Assembly (NCBI RefSeq): GCF_003797825.1
Contig: NZ_RKME01000023.1
Coordinates: 1-64,000, forward strand
Origin: Gordonia sp. OPL2
GTDB lineage: Bacteria > Actinomycetota > Actinomycetes > Mycobacteriales > Mycobacteriaceae
Direction of reading: 5' to 3'
DNA: 64,000 nucleotides
Part shown: in pieces, positions 9,358 through 17,216 of the stretch
How the letters are laid out: every line of letters begins with the position of its first letter
Numbering within the stretch: the first letter of the stretch is position 1
Notes under the pieces: generated by a model
What the model was told of the DNA's origin: nothing
Seen by the model: only the letters and a program-made list of their open reading frames with translations
Database searches by the model: none
Position numbers and translations under genes: made by a program

Positions 9358-10128
9358 CTACGGCTGGTCGAGGAAGTCCACCAGCCAGGGCAGCGTCCGG
9401 CGCAGAGGCGTCGGATCGCCGGCGCACGCCAACCGCTCGCCGAGGTAGTCGCCATGGTTCCCGGGCACGATGAGCACTCGCGCGTGCGGCGCGAGGTTCG
9501 CCATCTCGACGGTGTGGCCGGGCAGGACGACGTCACGGTCGGCGCTCACGAACAGGGTCGGGGTGTGCATGGCGGCGAGGTCACCGGCAGGCCAGTCGAC
9601 GAAGTTGCGCATCTGGGTGACATCGAGGTCGAACAGAAGTTGCTGATGGTCCGGAGCATCCGGGTTGATCTCGCGGTCGGCGGCCAGATAAGGCTCCGGC
9701 ATCTGCGAGATGTCGGCGTCGTCGAAACCGTCCCAGAACCCGTCGATCATCCCGTCGCGGCGATACATCGTCGACGCGATGACCTGTCGGCGCACGAGAT
9801 CCGGGTGACGCATCGCCAAGCGCATCGCGGTGCTGCCGCCGTTGCTGAAGCCGAGCACGTCGACGCGGCCGACATCTAGCCGGCGCAGCAGCGCGGCCAC
9901 GTCATCGGCCGACGACTCGAACGACGGCGTGCGCTCCGGGTGGCTCGGGGTGTGGCCATGGCCCTGGAGCTCGACGGCGACGACCTGATGGCTGCCGACG
10001 ACCTCGGGGATCAGCAGACCCCAGTTCGTCCCGATGGTCGAACCTCCGCCGTGGATCAGCAGGAGCGGCGTCGTGCCCGTTCGTGCGGCGCCGTGGAACT
10101 CGTGATGGATGTCGATGGTGGTCGTCAT
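9358..10128 (-). CDS. Alpha/beta-fold hydrolase
   Basis: A 256-aa alpha/beta hydrolase. The oxyanion motif LLLIHGGGS is at residues 22-30, and the nucleophile elbow GFSNGGS places the catalytic Ser at 95. The acid is probably in VSADRDVVLPG and the catalytic His in GNHGDYL near the C terminus. No signal peptide. The ATG at 10128 begins the conserved region; an in-frame upstream start adds five unlikely residues. It could act on an ester, lactone or C-C bond; the sequence does not say which. It is divergent from the nitronate-monooxygenase-like gene, with 134 bases between the two starts. Confidence 0.82.
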   Translation of the reverse strand: MTTTIDIHHEFHGAARTGTTPLLLIHGGGSTIGTNWGLLIPEVVGSHQVVAVELQGHGHTPSHPERTPSFESSADDVAALLRRLDVGRVDVLGFSNGGSTAMRLAMRHPDLVRRQVIASTMYRRDGMIDGFWDGFDDADISQMPEPYLAADREINPDAPDHQQLLFDLDVTQMRNFVDWPAGDLAAMHTPTLFVSADRDVVLPGHTVEMANLAPHARVLIVPGNHGDYLGERLACAGDPTPLRRTLPWLVDFLDQP

Positions 10129-10220
10129 ACCTTCGGCTGACACCGCAGGCTCGGGAAAGTCATCGCGGGGTTGTCCGCCGGTGTGGGTTGCTCCCGGGTC
10201 GACGATCTAGTATCAAAATG

Positions 10221-10232
10221 AGAACACGTTCT
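10221..10232. promoter_or_regulatory. AGAAC-N2-GTTCT palindrome, KstR-like operator candidate
   Basis: AGAACACGTTCT followed by A lies 31 bases upstream of the flavoprotein start at 10263, in an AT-richer patch typical of a promoter. It resembles the AAC-N2-GTT core bound by the TetR-family steroid catabolism repressor KstR, although the outer T of that consensus is not matched on the left. It could equally serve another TetR-type repressor. Confidence 0.45.
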
Positions 10233-10262
10233 ACTTCGTCTGTCGGTGCCTAAGGAGTCCCC

Positions 10263-11390
10263 ATGCACACCCCGATCTGCGACGATCTCGGCATCGAGTT
10301 CCCGATCTTCGCCTTCACACACTGCCGCGACGTGGTGGTGGCCGTCAGCAAGGCGGGTGGATTCGGTGTGCTCGGCGCGGTCGGCTTCACCCCGGAACAA
10401 CTCGAGATCGAGCTGAACTGGATCGACGAGCACATCGGCGATCACCCCTACGGCGTCGACATCGTCATCCCCAACAAGTACGAGGGGATGGACAGCAACA
10501 TGTCCGGCGAGGAGCTCACTGCGATGCTCCAGTCGATGGTGCCCGCCGAGACCCTCGACTTCGGGCGCAAACTCCTGCTCGACCACGGGGTCCCGCTCAA
10601 CGAGGACGACGACAACTCGCTGCAGCTGCTCGGATGGACCGAGGCGACGGCGACCCCGCAGGTCGAGATCGCGCTGAAGCATCCCAAGGTCAAGCTGATC
10701 GCCAACGCGCTGGGTACCCCGCCCGTCGACATGATCGAGAAGATCCATGCATCCGGGCGCAAGGTGGCCGCTCTGTGCGGTTCGCCGAAGCAGGCGCTCA
10801 AGCATGCCGATGCCGATGTCGACATCATCATCGCCCAGGGTGGTGAGGGCGGCGGACACTGCGGCGAGGTCGGCTCGATCGTGCTCTGGCCGCAGGTCGT
10901 GAAGGCCGTCGCGCCCCGGCCGGTCCTCGCCGCCGGTGGCATCGGCAGTGGCGAGCAGATCGCCGCCGCGCTGGCACTCGGCACACAGGGGGCGTGGACC
11001 GGTTCGCAGTGGCTGATGGTCGAGGAATCGGAGAACACCCCGATCCAGCAGGCCGCCTACATCAACGCGGGCAGCCGCGACACCGTCCGCAGCCGCTCGT
11101 TCACCGGAAAGCCGTGTCGGATGCTGCGCAACGACTGGACCGAGGCGTGGGAGGATCCGAACAACCCGGAACCGCTCGGAATGCCGTTGCAGTACATGGT
11201 TTCCGGGATGGCCGTCGCGGCCACCCACAAGCATCCCGACGAGAGCATCGACGTCGCTTTCAATCCGGTCGGCCAGGTGGTCGGGCAGTTCGAGAAGGTG
11301 GAGAAGTCTTCCGCGGTGATCGAGCGGTGGGTGCAGGAGTACATCGACGCGACGAGCACCCTGGAGAACCTGGCCAACGCCTCCGTCTGA
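10263..11390 (+). CDS. Nitronate monooxygenase-like FMN protein
   Basis: A 375-aa TIM-barrel flavoprotein of the 2-nitropropane dioxygenase / nitronate monooxygenase superfamily. The N-terminal CDDLGIEFPIFAF replaces the usual barrel entry. The FMN-phosphate loop IIAQGGEGGGHCGE lies near residue 190, and AAGGIGSGEQIAAALALG near 222 is the second phosphate-binding loop. In mycobacteria and relatives such proteins are often enoyl-CoA-type reductases or isomerases in sterol or lipid breakdown rather than true nitronate oxidases. The annotation should therefore be read as a fold assignment. An AAGGAG site precedes the ATG. A KstR-like palindrome lies in its promoter. Confidence 0.82.
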   Translation: MHTPICDDLGIEFPIFAFTHCRDVVVAVSKAGGFGVLGAVGFTPEQLEIELNWIDEHIGDHPYGVDIVIPNKYEGMDSNMSGEELTAMLQSMVPAETLDFGRKLLLDHGVPLNEDDDNSLQLLGWTEATATPQVEIALKHPKVKLIANALGTPPVDMIEKIHASGRKVAALCGSPKQALKHADADVDIIIAQGGEGGGHCGEVGSIVLWPQVVKAVAPRPVLAAGGIGSGEQIAAALALGTQGAWTGSQWLMVEESENTPIQQAAYINAGSRDTVRSRSFTGKPCRMLRNDWTEAWEDPNNPEPLGMPLQYMVSGMAVAATHKHPDESIDVAFNPVGQVVGQFEKVEKSSAVIERWVQEYIDATSTLENLANASV

Positions 11391-11491
11391 CGATCCCCGC
11401 GGCCTGCTTGTCGGTCGAACGGTCGACGATCCGCCCGGATCGGTAATGAATGCGCGCGCGGATGCGACGTACAGGCCAGGAGGTGATGGTC

Positions 11492-11701
11492 ATGCTCGTC
11501 GCACTTGTCGCCGGTGTCTGTCTCACGACGCTGTTGCTCGCGCTGGCGGGACATGCACGCGCCGGCAGTCGAGACGCCGACCTCGCCGTCTCACGCGCAG
11601 ACGATCAGATCGGTGTGCCGGTCCGCGACGCTGCGCGTCCAGGGGCTCCGCGCCACCCCGAGTTCGTCGAGTTCGCGGCGAAGCTCAAGACGATCGTCTG
11701 A
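11492..11701 (+). CDS. Small single-pass membrane protein
   Basis: A 69-aa protein, one N-terminal membrane segment (LVALVAGVCLTTLLLALAG) and a short charged tail ending in AAKLKTIV. AGGAGG at 11478-11483 is 8 bases from the ATG at 11492; the two earlier candidates (GTG 11483, ATG 11486) overlap or crowd that site. No known family. It faces a second small membrane protein encoded on the opposite strand. Confidence 0.55.
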   Translation: MLVALVAGVCLTTLLLALAGHARAGSRDADLAVSRADDQIGVPVRDAARPGAPRHPEFVEFAAKLKTIV

Positions 11702-11743
11702 TCGAGTTCCGCTCGGCCGAACCGCCCGCATCGGCTCTGGCTG

Positions 11744-11971
11744 TCATGCGATCAGAAACCACGCGAACCGCAGTCCGATGACCGTGAAGCCCAGGGCGGC
11801 GGTGGCGATCAGCCACCGCCGTGCCAGGCGGTCGCGTGCAGCCGCATCGCGATCGGGGCGCGAACGCAGGTAGACGTAAGCCGCAGTGACGGCGCAGGCG
11901 GACGCGGCCACGCCGACGGCGATGATGACGATCAGCATCACCAGATTCGTCGTGCGGTCGAGTGCTCCCAT
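11744..11971 (-). CDS. Small two-pass membrane protein
   Basis: A 75-aa hydrophobic protein with two membrane segments, about residues 8-32 (LVMLIVIIAVGVAASACAV) and 52-74 (WLIATAALGFTVIGLRFAW), joined by an Arg/Asp-rich loop. The loop is probably cytoplasmic by the positive-inside rule. No known function. The same region can be read in another frame as a 172-residue protein, but that reading is Arg-rich and lacks any recognisable domain. It lies just downstream of the amine oxidase gene on the same strand only in position: the oxidase gene ends at 12011 and this gene begins 40 bases later in the direction of transcription. Confidence 0.6.
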   Translation of the reverse strand: MGALDRTTNLVMLIVIIAVGVAASACAVTAAYVYLRSRPDRDAAARDRLARRWLIATAALGFTVIGLRFAWFLIA

Positions 11972-12010
11972 GGTGTGCCACCACGGTACGTCGGTCGGCG
12001 CCGGTCCGCC

Positions 12011-13369
12011 TCAACGCAGCGCTGCCAGCACCTTTCGTGCAGTCGTGATCCCCGATTCGATCGCGCCGTCGACGACGACGCCGTTCCAACCCTTCGCGAA
12101 GTCGGCGCCGGCGAAGTGCAGGCGGGTCGCGGACTGGTGGAAGTGACTCCAGCCGTTGATGAACTGCCCGGACTTCAGGGTTGCCCAGGTCTGACCGGAC
12201 CACGGGTCGGCCACCCAGTCATGACCGCCGCAGTCGATCACGGTCAGATCGTCGAACCAGACGTCGATCGCCTTCTGCGCGGACGCGACGTCATCGAGGT
12301 CGATCGCACGGTGATCCGAGCCGAAACCGACCAGGATCGTCGCATCCTCCTCGTCGAGGAAGTACTCGCTGCGCAGCAACGAGATCGGATGTTCTCCGGG
12401 CGCGCCGGCGATGATCGAGTGACGTCCGGCGACCTTGACCCAGATCTTGACGCCGACCGAGTTGGTGCCGTCGGCGATCAACTCCTGCTGCGGTGCGGTC
12501 AGCGCTGGTGAGAACTCGATGTTCTTCAGCGCACCGATGGGTGCGGTGACGATGACGGCGTCGGCGCTGTCGATGGTGCCGTCGGCGAGCGTCACCCGCG
12601 CCCCGTCGTCATCGTGGTGGATCGACTGCACCGGACTGTCGAGTGTGATGTCGCACCGGAGGTCTCCGGCGATCGAGGTGTACAGCCCACGCATCCCGTG
12701 CGTCAGTTTGAAGCGCAGGGTCTGCTCGTCCATCAGAGAACTGCGGTGATCACTCAGCGACGCCCAATGTTTCGCCATGAGCGGTGAGGCGGTTGCGGTC
12801 GATCCCTGGTACCCGGCCGACCAGTACGAGTCGGCCAGGTCGATCTCCTCGCGGGTGAACTCGCCGGTGTGCAGGCAGTCGAGCACGCTGCCCTGGTCGG
12901 CGGCCAGGAATCGTTCCCGCAGTTCGGGATCGGTGTCGGCGGAGTCGAGGATGAACAGCGGGTCGTGCGGGTAGGGGAAGAACTCGCGTGATCCTTCGAA
13001 GATGGTGTCCTGGAGTCGTGACAATCTGGTGTCGAGATCATGCTCGGTCCCACGGTGCACCACCCCCTCGCTGACCCAGTAGGCGTCGTCGATGTCGGGG
13101 CTGGGGTAGATCTCCTGTGCGTACCGGGTGATCTCGGTCCAGACGAACGGCTGCATCCAGTGGACCCAGGTGGCGCCCATCTCGAGCGCATGACCGCCGA
13201 GCCGTTCGTCGGTCCAGGCGCGTCCGCCGATCCGGTCGCGGGCTTCGTGGATCCGCACGTCGACGCCGGCGGCCTCGAGCTCACGGGCGGCGATCAGGCC
13301 GGAGAATCCGGCTCCGACGATGATCACCGACTTCCGGCCGGCAGGGCTGGGATCCGATGGGGTGGTCAT
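12011..13369 (-). CDS. Flavin monoamine oxidase
   Basis: A 452-aa FAD amine oxidase. The dinucleotide motif VIIVGAGFSG is at residues 15-24, with RIGGRAWT following, and the C-terminal FAD-contact region LHFAGADFAKGWNG is near residue 420. It oxidises a primary amine to the aldehyde with release of ammonia and hydrogen peroxide. It is the last gene of an operon permease, aldehyde dehydrogenase, amine oxidase. Because the next genes are a complete indole-3-acetate degradation set, tryptamine is the most economical substrate; phenethylamine or tyramine are alternatives. The ATG at 13369 follows AAGGAG; a further upstream start adds residues without similarity. No membrane anchor, so probably soluble, unlike mammalian monoamine oxidases. 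Confidence 0.85.
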   Translation of the reverse strand: MTTPSDPSPAGRKSVIIVGAGFSGLIAARELEAAGVDVRIHEARDRIGGRAWTDERLGGHALEMGATWVHWMQPFVWTEITRYAQEIYPSPDIDDAYWVSEGVVHRGTEHDLDTRLSRLQDTIFEGSREFFPYPHDPLFILDSADTDPELRERFLAADQGSVLDCLHTGEFTREEIDLADSYWSAGYQGSTATASPLMAKHWASLSDHRSSLMDEQTLRFKLTHGMRGLYTSIAGDLRCDITLDSPVQSIHHDDDGARVTLADGTIDSADAVIVTAPIGALKNIEFSPALTAPQQELIADGTNSVGVKIWVKVAGRHSIIAGAPGEHPISLLRSEYFLDEEDATILVGFGSDHRAIDLDDVASAQKAIDVWFDDLTVIDCGGHDWVADPWSGQTWATLKSGQFINGWSHFHQSATRLHFAGADFAKGWNGVVVDGAIESGITTARKVLAALR

Positions 13370-13417
13370 GGGTACTCCTTGATGGTGAATCCGGTACGAC
13401 GACAACGATTTCGGTGC

Positions 13418-14872
13418 TCAGAGGACGACGGTGACCGTCTTGGATTCGGTGTAGGCGAGGATGCCCTCGTAGCCGAGTTCGCGGCCGATCCCGCTCGCCT
13501 TCACGCCGCCCCACGGGAGCTGCGGCGCGAGCGGAGACCAGCCGTTGACCCCAACGGCCCCGGCCTCGATCTTCGCGGAGACCGTATGGGCCCGTGACAC
13601 ATCCGAGGTCCATACCGTGGCCGAGAGGCCGTACTGGTTGTCGTTGGCGAGGCTGATCGCCTCGTCGTCGGTGTCGAACGGGATGACGACACCGACCGGG
13701 CCGAAGATCTCCTCACGTGCCACCACCATGTCGTTGCGGCCGGCGAGAACGGTCGGTTCGACGAAGTAGCCCGGCGACTCCGGAACCGACCCGCCGCTGA
13801 TGACCTCGGCCCCTTCGTCGATCCCGGTGCTCAGGTAGGAGACAACACGCTCGTGCTGCCGCGCGTTGACCAGGGGGCCCATCGTCGTCGCCGGATCGAA
13901 CGGGTCGCCGATCACCTGTGCCTCGGCGGCACCCTTGAGGCCGTCGAGGATGGCGTCGTAGACCTTTCGGTGGGCGATGACGCGAGTCCCCGCTGCGCAG
14001 ACCTCCCCCTGGTTGAAGAACATCCCCATCGCGCACCCCTGCACCGCGGCGTCGAGATCCGCGTCGTCGAAGATGATCTGGGGAGCCTTGCCGCCGAGCT
14101 CGAGCGCGGTCCGGGTGAAGTTCGCCGCCGAATTGCGCAGGATGGCCCGGCCGGTCTCGGTCGAGCCGGTGAACGAGATCTTCTTGACCCCAGGATGCAG
14201 GGACAGGGCCTCCCCGGCGACGCGGCCGATCCCGGGCAGCACGTTGATCGTGCCCGGCGGGAATCCGGCCTCGTCGACGAGCTCGGCGAGTCGGAGGATC
14301 GACAGGGATGCGTCCTCCGCGGGCTTGATGATCACCGTGTTGCCGGCGGCGAGTGCCGGAGCCAGCTTCCAGCCGAGGATCATCAGCGGTGCGTTCCACG
14401 GGACGATCGCGCCGACGACACCGATGGGATCGCGACGGGTGTAGGCGTGAGTGGGCACCGGAGACCCCATGTAGCCGTCGGTGGTGATCAGCTCTCCGTT
14501 GATCTTGTCCGCCCACCCCGCGTAGTACCGCAGGCCGGCAACGAGATTGGGGATCATCAGTGCCGCGCCCATGCCGACCGGCCGGCCCATGTCGAGTGAC
14601 TCGAGGGCGGCGAGACGCTCGGTGTCGGCCTCCACGAGGTCGGCCAGGCGATGCAGAAGCGCTCCCTTGCGGGACGGCGCGAGCGCTCCCCAGTCACCCC
14701 GGAAGGCGTCGGTGGCCGCCGCGACTGCTGCGTCGACGTCGTCGCCGTCTGCGGAGGAGAGATCTGCGAGGTGTTGTCCGGTGGTCGGGTTCACCGTGGC
14801 GAAAGTGCTGCGGGCGTCGTGCCACGCGCCGCCGATATACAGGCCGGTGTGCAGGTTCGTGATGTCGATCAT
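13418..14872 (-). CDS. NAD(P)-dependent aldehyde dehydrogenase
   Basis: A 484-aa aldehyde dehydrogenase with all catalytic landmarks: the oxyanion PWN at 158-160, the cofactor motif FTGSTETG near 234-241, the general base Glu 258 in ELGGKAP, and the nucleophile Cys 292 in NQGEVCAAG. It oxidises an aldehyde to the acid. Between a permease and an amine oxidase, its substrate is probably the aldehyde made by the oxidase, for example indole-3-acetaldehyde to indole-3-acetate, which would feed the neighbouring iac genes. The substrate is inferred from context only. It is 48 bases ahead of the oxidase and 64 bases after the permease. Confidence 0.88.
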   Translation of the reverse strand: MIDITNLHTGLYIGGAWHDARSTFATVNPTTGQHLADLSSADGDDVDAAVAAATDAFRGDWGALAPSRKGALLHRLADLVEADTERLAALESLDMGRPVGMGAALMIPNLVAGLRYYAGWADKINGELITTDGYMGSPVPTHAYTRRDPIGVVGAIVPWNAPLMILGWKLAPALAAGNTVIIKPAEDASLSILRLAELVDEAGFPPGTINVLPGIGRVAGEALSLHPGVKKISFTGSTETGRAILRNSAANFTRTALELGGKAPQIIFDDADLDAAVQGCAMGMFFNQGEVCAAGTRVIAHRKVYDAILDGLKGAAEAQVIGDPFDPATTMGPLVNARQHERVVSYLSTGIDEGAEVISGGSVPESPGYFVEPTVLAGRNDMVVAREEIFGPVGVVIPFDTDDEAISLANDNQYGLSATVWTSDVSRAHTVSAKIEAGAVGVNGWSPLAPQLPWGGVKASGIGRELGYEGILAYTESKTVTVVL

Positions 14873-14936
14873 GTCGAGGTCTCCGTGGTGTGAGTCGGAT
14901 CAGGAGTGGAAGTCGTTGGGTGACAGTCGGTGTGGG

Positions 14937-16355
14937 TCAGGACACCCTTAGGCCGGGGGAGCGCCAGCGGCCGATGCAGACGCCGACGACGAACGTCGCG
15001 GCGATGAGTGCGAGGAAGACGTAGGCGAGCACGGTCGATCCGCCGATCAGTGTGGTGAAGTTGTCGACCACAAGCGCGGTGATGCCCAGCAGTCCGAGTG
15101 CGCCGAGGACGGGTGCGATCCTGGTGTGCCACAGACGTCGGTCGGTGTGGTCGCGGCGGAAGTACACGATGATCGCGATGCTCGTCAGCACCATGAGGAC
15201 GAGGATCGCGACGATCGCCACGCCGGCCATCCAGGTGAACAACTGCAGGACCGGGTCGGCGCCGGCCACGGCGAATGCTCCGACGAGCAGGAAGGCGGTC
15301 ACGGTCTGCAGGAGCGACCCTTCGTGTGGGGAGCCGTGTCGGGCATGCACTCTCATGAGACGACGCGGCGCGTAGCCGGTACGCGACAGCGCGAAGGTGT
15401 AGCGGGCGATCGCGTTGTGGAATGCGAGCAGCGCGGCGAAGAGGCTGGTCACCAGCATCACCATCATCACGTCCGACGCGGCACTGCCGAGGAAGACGCT
15501 CGTGGCGGTGAAGGTGAGGTTCGCGGGGTCCGCCTGCGCCGCGGCCTGCACCTGATCGCTGCCGAACGCGAGAACGACCGCCCAACTCGCGACCGCATAC
15601 AGGACGCCGATCGTGCCGACGGCGACGTAGGTGGCAATGGGTACGGTTCGCTTCGGGTCGCGGGCCTCCTCGCCGTAGATCGCGGTCGCCTCGAAGCCGA
15701 CGAAAGACCCGATCGCAAACATCAGTGCGATACCCGGGGATCCGGACAGAAAGGCCGACGGTGTGAACGATGTTCCGTCGATGCCGTGTGCGCCGCCCTG
15801 GAACAGGACGGCCAGCGACAGCGCCACGATCAGCGCGATCTCGGCGATCAGGAGGATGCCGAGCACCTTGGCGCCGAGGTCGATGCTGCGATAGCCGAGC
15901 ACGGCGACGACGGCCATCAGGACAAAGGCCCAGAACCACCAGGGCAGATCGGGGCCACCGAAACGGACGACGACGTCGTGCATGGTCGAGGCGGCAAGCC
16001 CGTAGATCGCGGCCTGGATCGTCGTGTAGGCCAGCAGCGCGAGGGCGGCGGCGCCGAGGCCGGGTGACCGTCCGAGTCCCTTGGTGACGTAGGCGTAGAA
16101 CGCCCCGGTGTCGGTGACCGAACTGCTCATCGCCGCGTACCCGACGCTGAAGACCAGTAGCACCGCCGCCGCGATGATGTAGGCCATCGGTGCGCCTGCG
16201 CCGTTGCCGATCGCGATCATCACCGGCAGTGACCCGGCGACGGCTGTCAGCGGCGCGGCCGCGGCGATCACCAGGAACACGATCCCGGCCACGCCGATCG
16301 AGCCCTTCAACGACGATCTCGAGGCCGGTGGCGCCGGCTGGGTGGTATCGACCAT
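14937..16355 (-). CDS. APC-family amino acid/amine permease
   Basis: A 472-aa secondary transporter of the amino acid-polyamine-organocation superfamily, about 12 membrane segments. The first segment carries the unwound substrate-binding region (VIAAAAPLTAVAGSLP), and FVGFEATAIYGEEARDPKRT near residue 210-230 is the family signature in TM6 and the following loop. It is the first gene of the permease, aldehyde dehydrogenase, amine oxidase operon, so it most likely imports the amine. The promoter region upstream (16356-16616) is shared with a divergent TetR gene and holds tandem repeats and inverted repeats. Confidence 0.87.
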   Translation of the reverse strand: MVDTTQPAPPASRSSLKGSIGVAGIVFLVIAAAAPLTAVAGSLPVMIAIGNGAGAPMAYIIAAAVLLVFSVGYAAMSSSVTDTGAFYAYVTKGLGRSPGLGAAALALLAYTTIQAAIYGLAASTMHDVVVRFGGPDLPWWFWAFVLMAVVAVLGYRSIDLGAKVLGILLIAEIALIVALSLAVLFQGGAHGIDGTSFTPSAFLSGSPGIALMFAIGSFVGFEATAIYGEEARDPKRTVPIATYVAVGTIGVLYAVASWAVVLAFGSDQVQAAAQADPANLTFTATSVFLGSAASDVMMVMLVTSLFAALLAFHNAIARYTFALSRTGYAPRRLMRVHARHGSPHEGSLLQTVTAFLLVGAFAVAGADPVLQLFTWMAGVAIVAILVLMVLTSIAIIVYFRRDHTDRRLWHTRIAPVLGALGLLGITALVVDNFTTLIGGSTVLAYVFLALIAATFVVGVCIGRWRSPGLRVS

Positions 16356-16413
16356 GTCGACCTTCTTCTGACTGCTCGTTCGACGACGAGGCTGATCGGG
16401 GGCTGTGTCTCAT

Positions 16414-16469
16414 GGCTGCGAACCAACGGCTGCGAACTACCTGCTGCGAACCAACCGCTGTGATTCAAC
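16414..16469. repeat. Four tandem 14-bp repeats upstream of the permease
   Basis: GGCTGCGAACCAAC at 16414, GGCTGCGAACTAC at 16428, TGCTGCGAACCAAC at 16442 and a degenerate CGCTGTGATTCAAC at 16456. Spacing is 14 bases, so neighbouring copies are turned by about one and a third helical turns. They start 59 bases upstream of the permease start and could be a multi-site operator or a 5' leader feature. No coding function. Confidence 0.5.
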
Positions 16470-16537
16470 AGATGTAGAACCATGGACTGTGATGAAGGCT
16501 ACAGCGGGTGGGGCTGCGCCGGTAGTGGGGGCCGGTC

Positions 16538-16566
16538 GGTAAAACCTTTACCCGGGTCCGACCCGG
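16538..16566. promoter_or_regulatory. Two adjacent inverted repeats, probable TetR operator
   Basis: GGTAAA-ACC-TTTACC is a perfect 6+3+6 palindrome at 16538-16552. It is immediately followed by CCGGGT-CCG-ACCCGG at 16552-16566, a second perfect 6+3+6 palindrome sharing one base. They lie about 50-80 bases upstream of the TetR gene and on the far side of the promoter region of the permease operon. TetR repressors typically bind such symmetric 15-bp sites in a shared intergenic region. Confidence 0.55.
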
Positions 16567-16616
16567 CCTCCGTCCGTGCCGGTATCGTCGCGGTGTGACG
16601 ACGCTCGGGAGGTGTG

Positions 16617-17216
16617 ATGCCACGACTCGTCGATCATGACGAACGCCGTCGCGCGATCATCGAGGCTGCCTGGCGCCTGCTCGCCACCCGCGGGATCGAC
16701 GGGGTCAACATGCGCGATCTCGCGACCGAGGCGGGTTACACCAACGGCGCGCTGAGCCACTACTTCGCCGGCAAGGACGAGATCCTGCGGACGTCGTACG
16801 AGTACGTCATCGACGCCACCAACGCGAGAATCGAGGCATCGGTGGGCCGGCGACGAGGACGCGCCGCCCTGCGGAAGCTGTGTCACGAGATCATGCCGCT
16901 GACCGAGGAGGCCACCCTCGAGGCCCGGATCGCCATGTCGCTGTGGCAGCGGGCGATGACCGATGAGCTCATGGTGGAGGTCAACAATGCCGCGGTCGCG
17001 GACTGGAAGGCTCGGATGGCGCGGCACTGGCAGGAGGCGATCGAGGCCGACGAACTCGCGCCGCGCGACGTCGCGGCCGGCGTGGAACTGTTGATGACCA
17101 CGATCATCGGACTGCAGGTGACGGCGGTGCTCGACCCGACGACGGCCGGACGCAGAGCTCAGATCGCCATGGTCGACGTGATCATCGGCCAACGCGCGTC
17201 GCGAGCGGCAGGCTGA
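16617..17216 (+). CDS. TetR-family transcriptional regulator
   Basis: A 199-aa regulator. The N-terminal helix-turn-helix is clear: RRAIIEAAWRLLATRGIDGVN then MRDLATEAGYTNGALSHYFAGKDEIL at about residues 10-60. The C-terminal ligand domain has no specific signature. GGGAGG at 16607-16612 with 4 bases spacing favours the ATG at 16617 over a GTG three bases earlier. Divergent from the permease, aldehyde dehydrogenase and amine oxidase operon with symmetric sites between them, so it probably represses that operon and itself, with the amine or its product as inducer (inference). Its 3' end overlaps the convergent histidine kinase gene by 35 bases. Confidence 0.85.
   Translation: MPRLVDHDERRRAIIEAAWRLLATRGIDGVNMRDLATEAGYTNGALSHYFAGKDEILRTSYEYVIDATNARIEASVGRRRGRAALRKLCHEIMPLTEEATLEARIAMSLWQRAMTDELMVEVNNAAVADWKARMARHWQEAIEADELAPRDVAAGVELLMTTIIGLQVTAVLDPTTAGRRAQIAMVDVIIGQRASRAAG

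Noticed and set aside
11685..12203. A 172-residue minus-strand frame over the two-pass membrane protein
   Set aside because: Arg-rich and without any domain, while the 75-aa frame gives two clean membrane helices.
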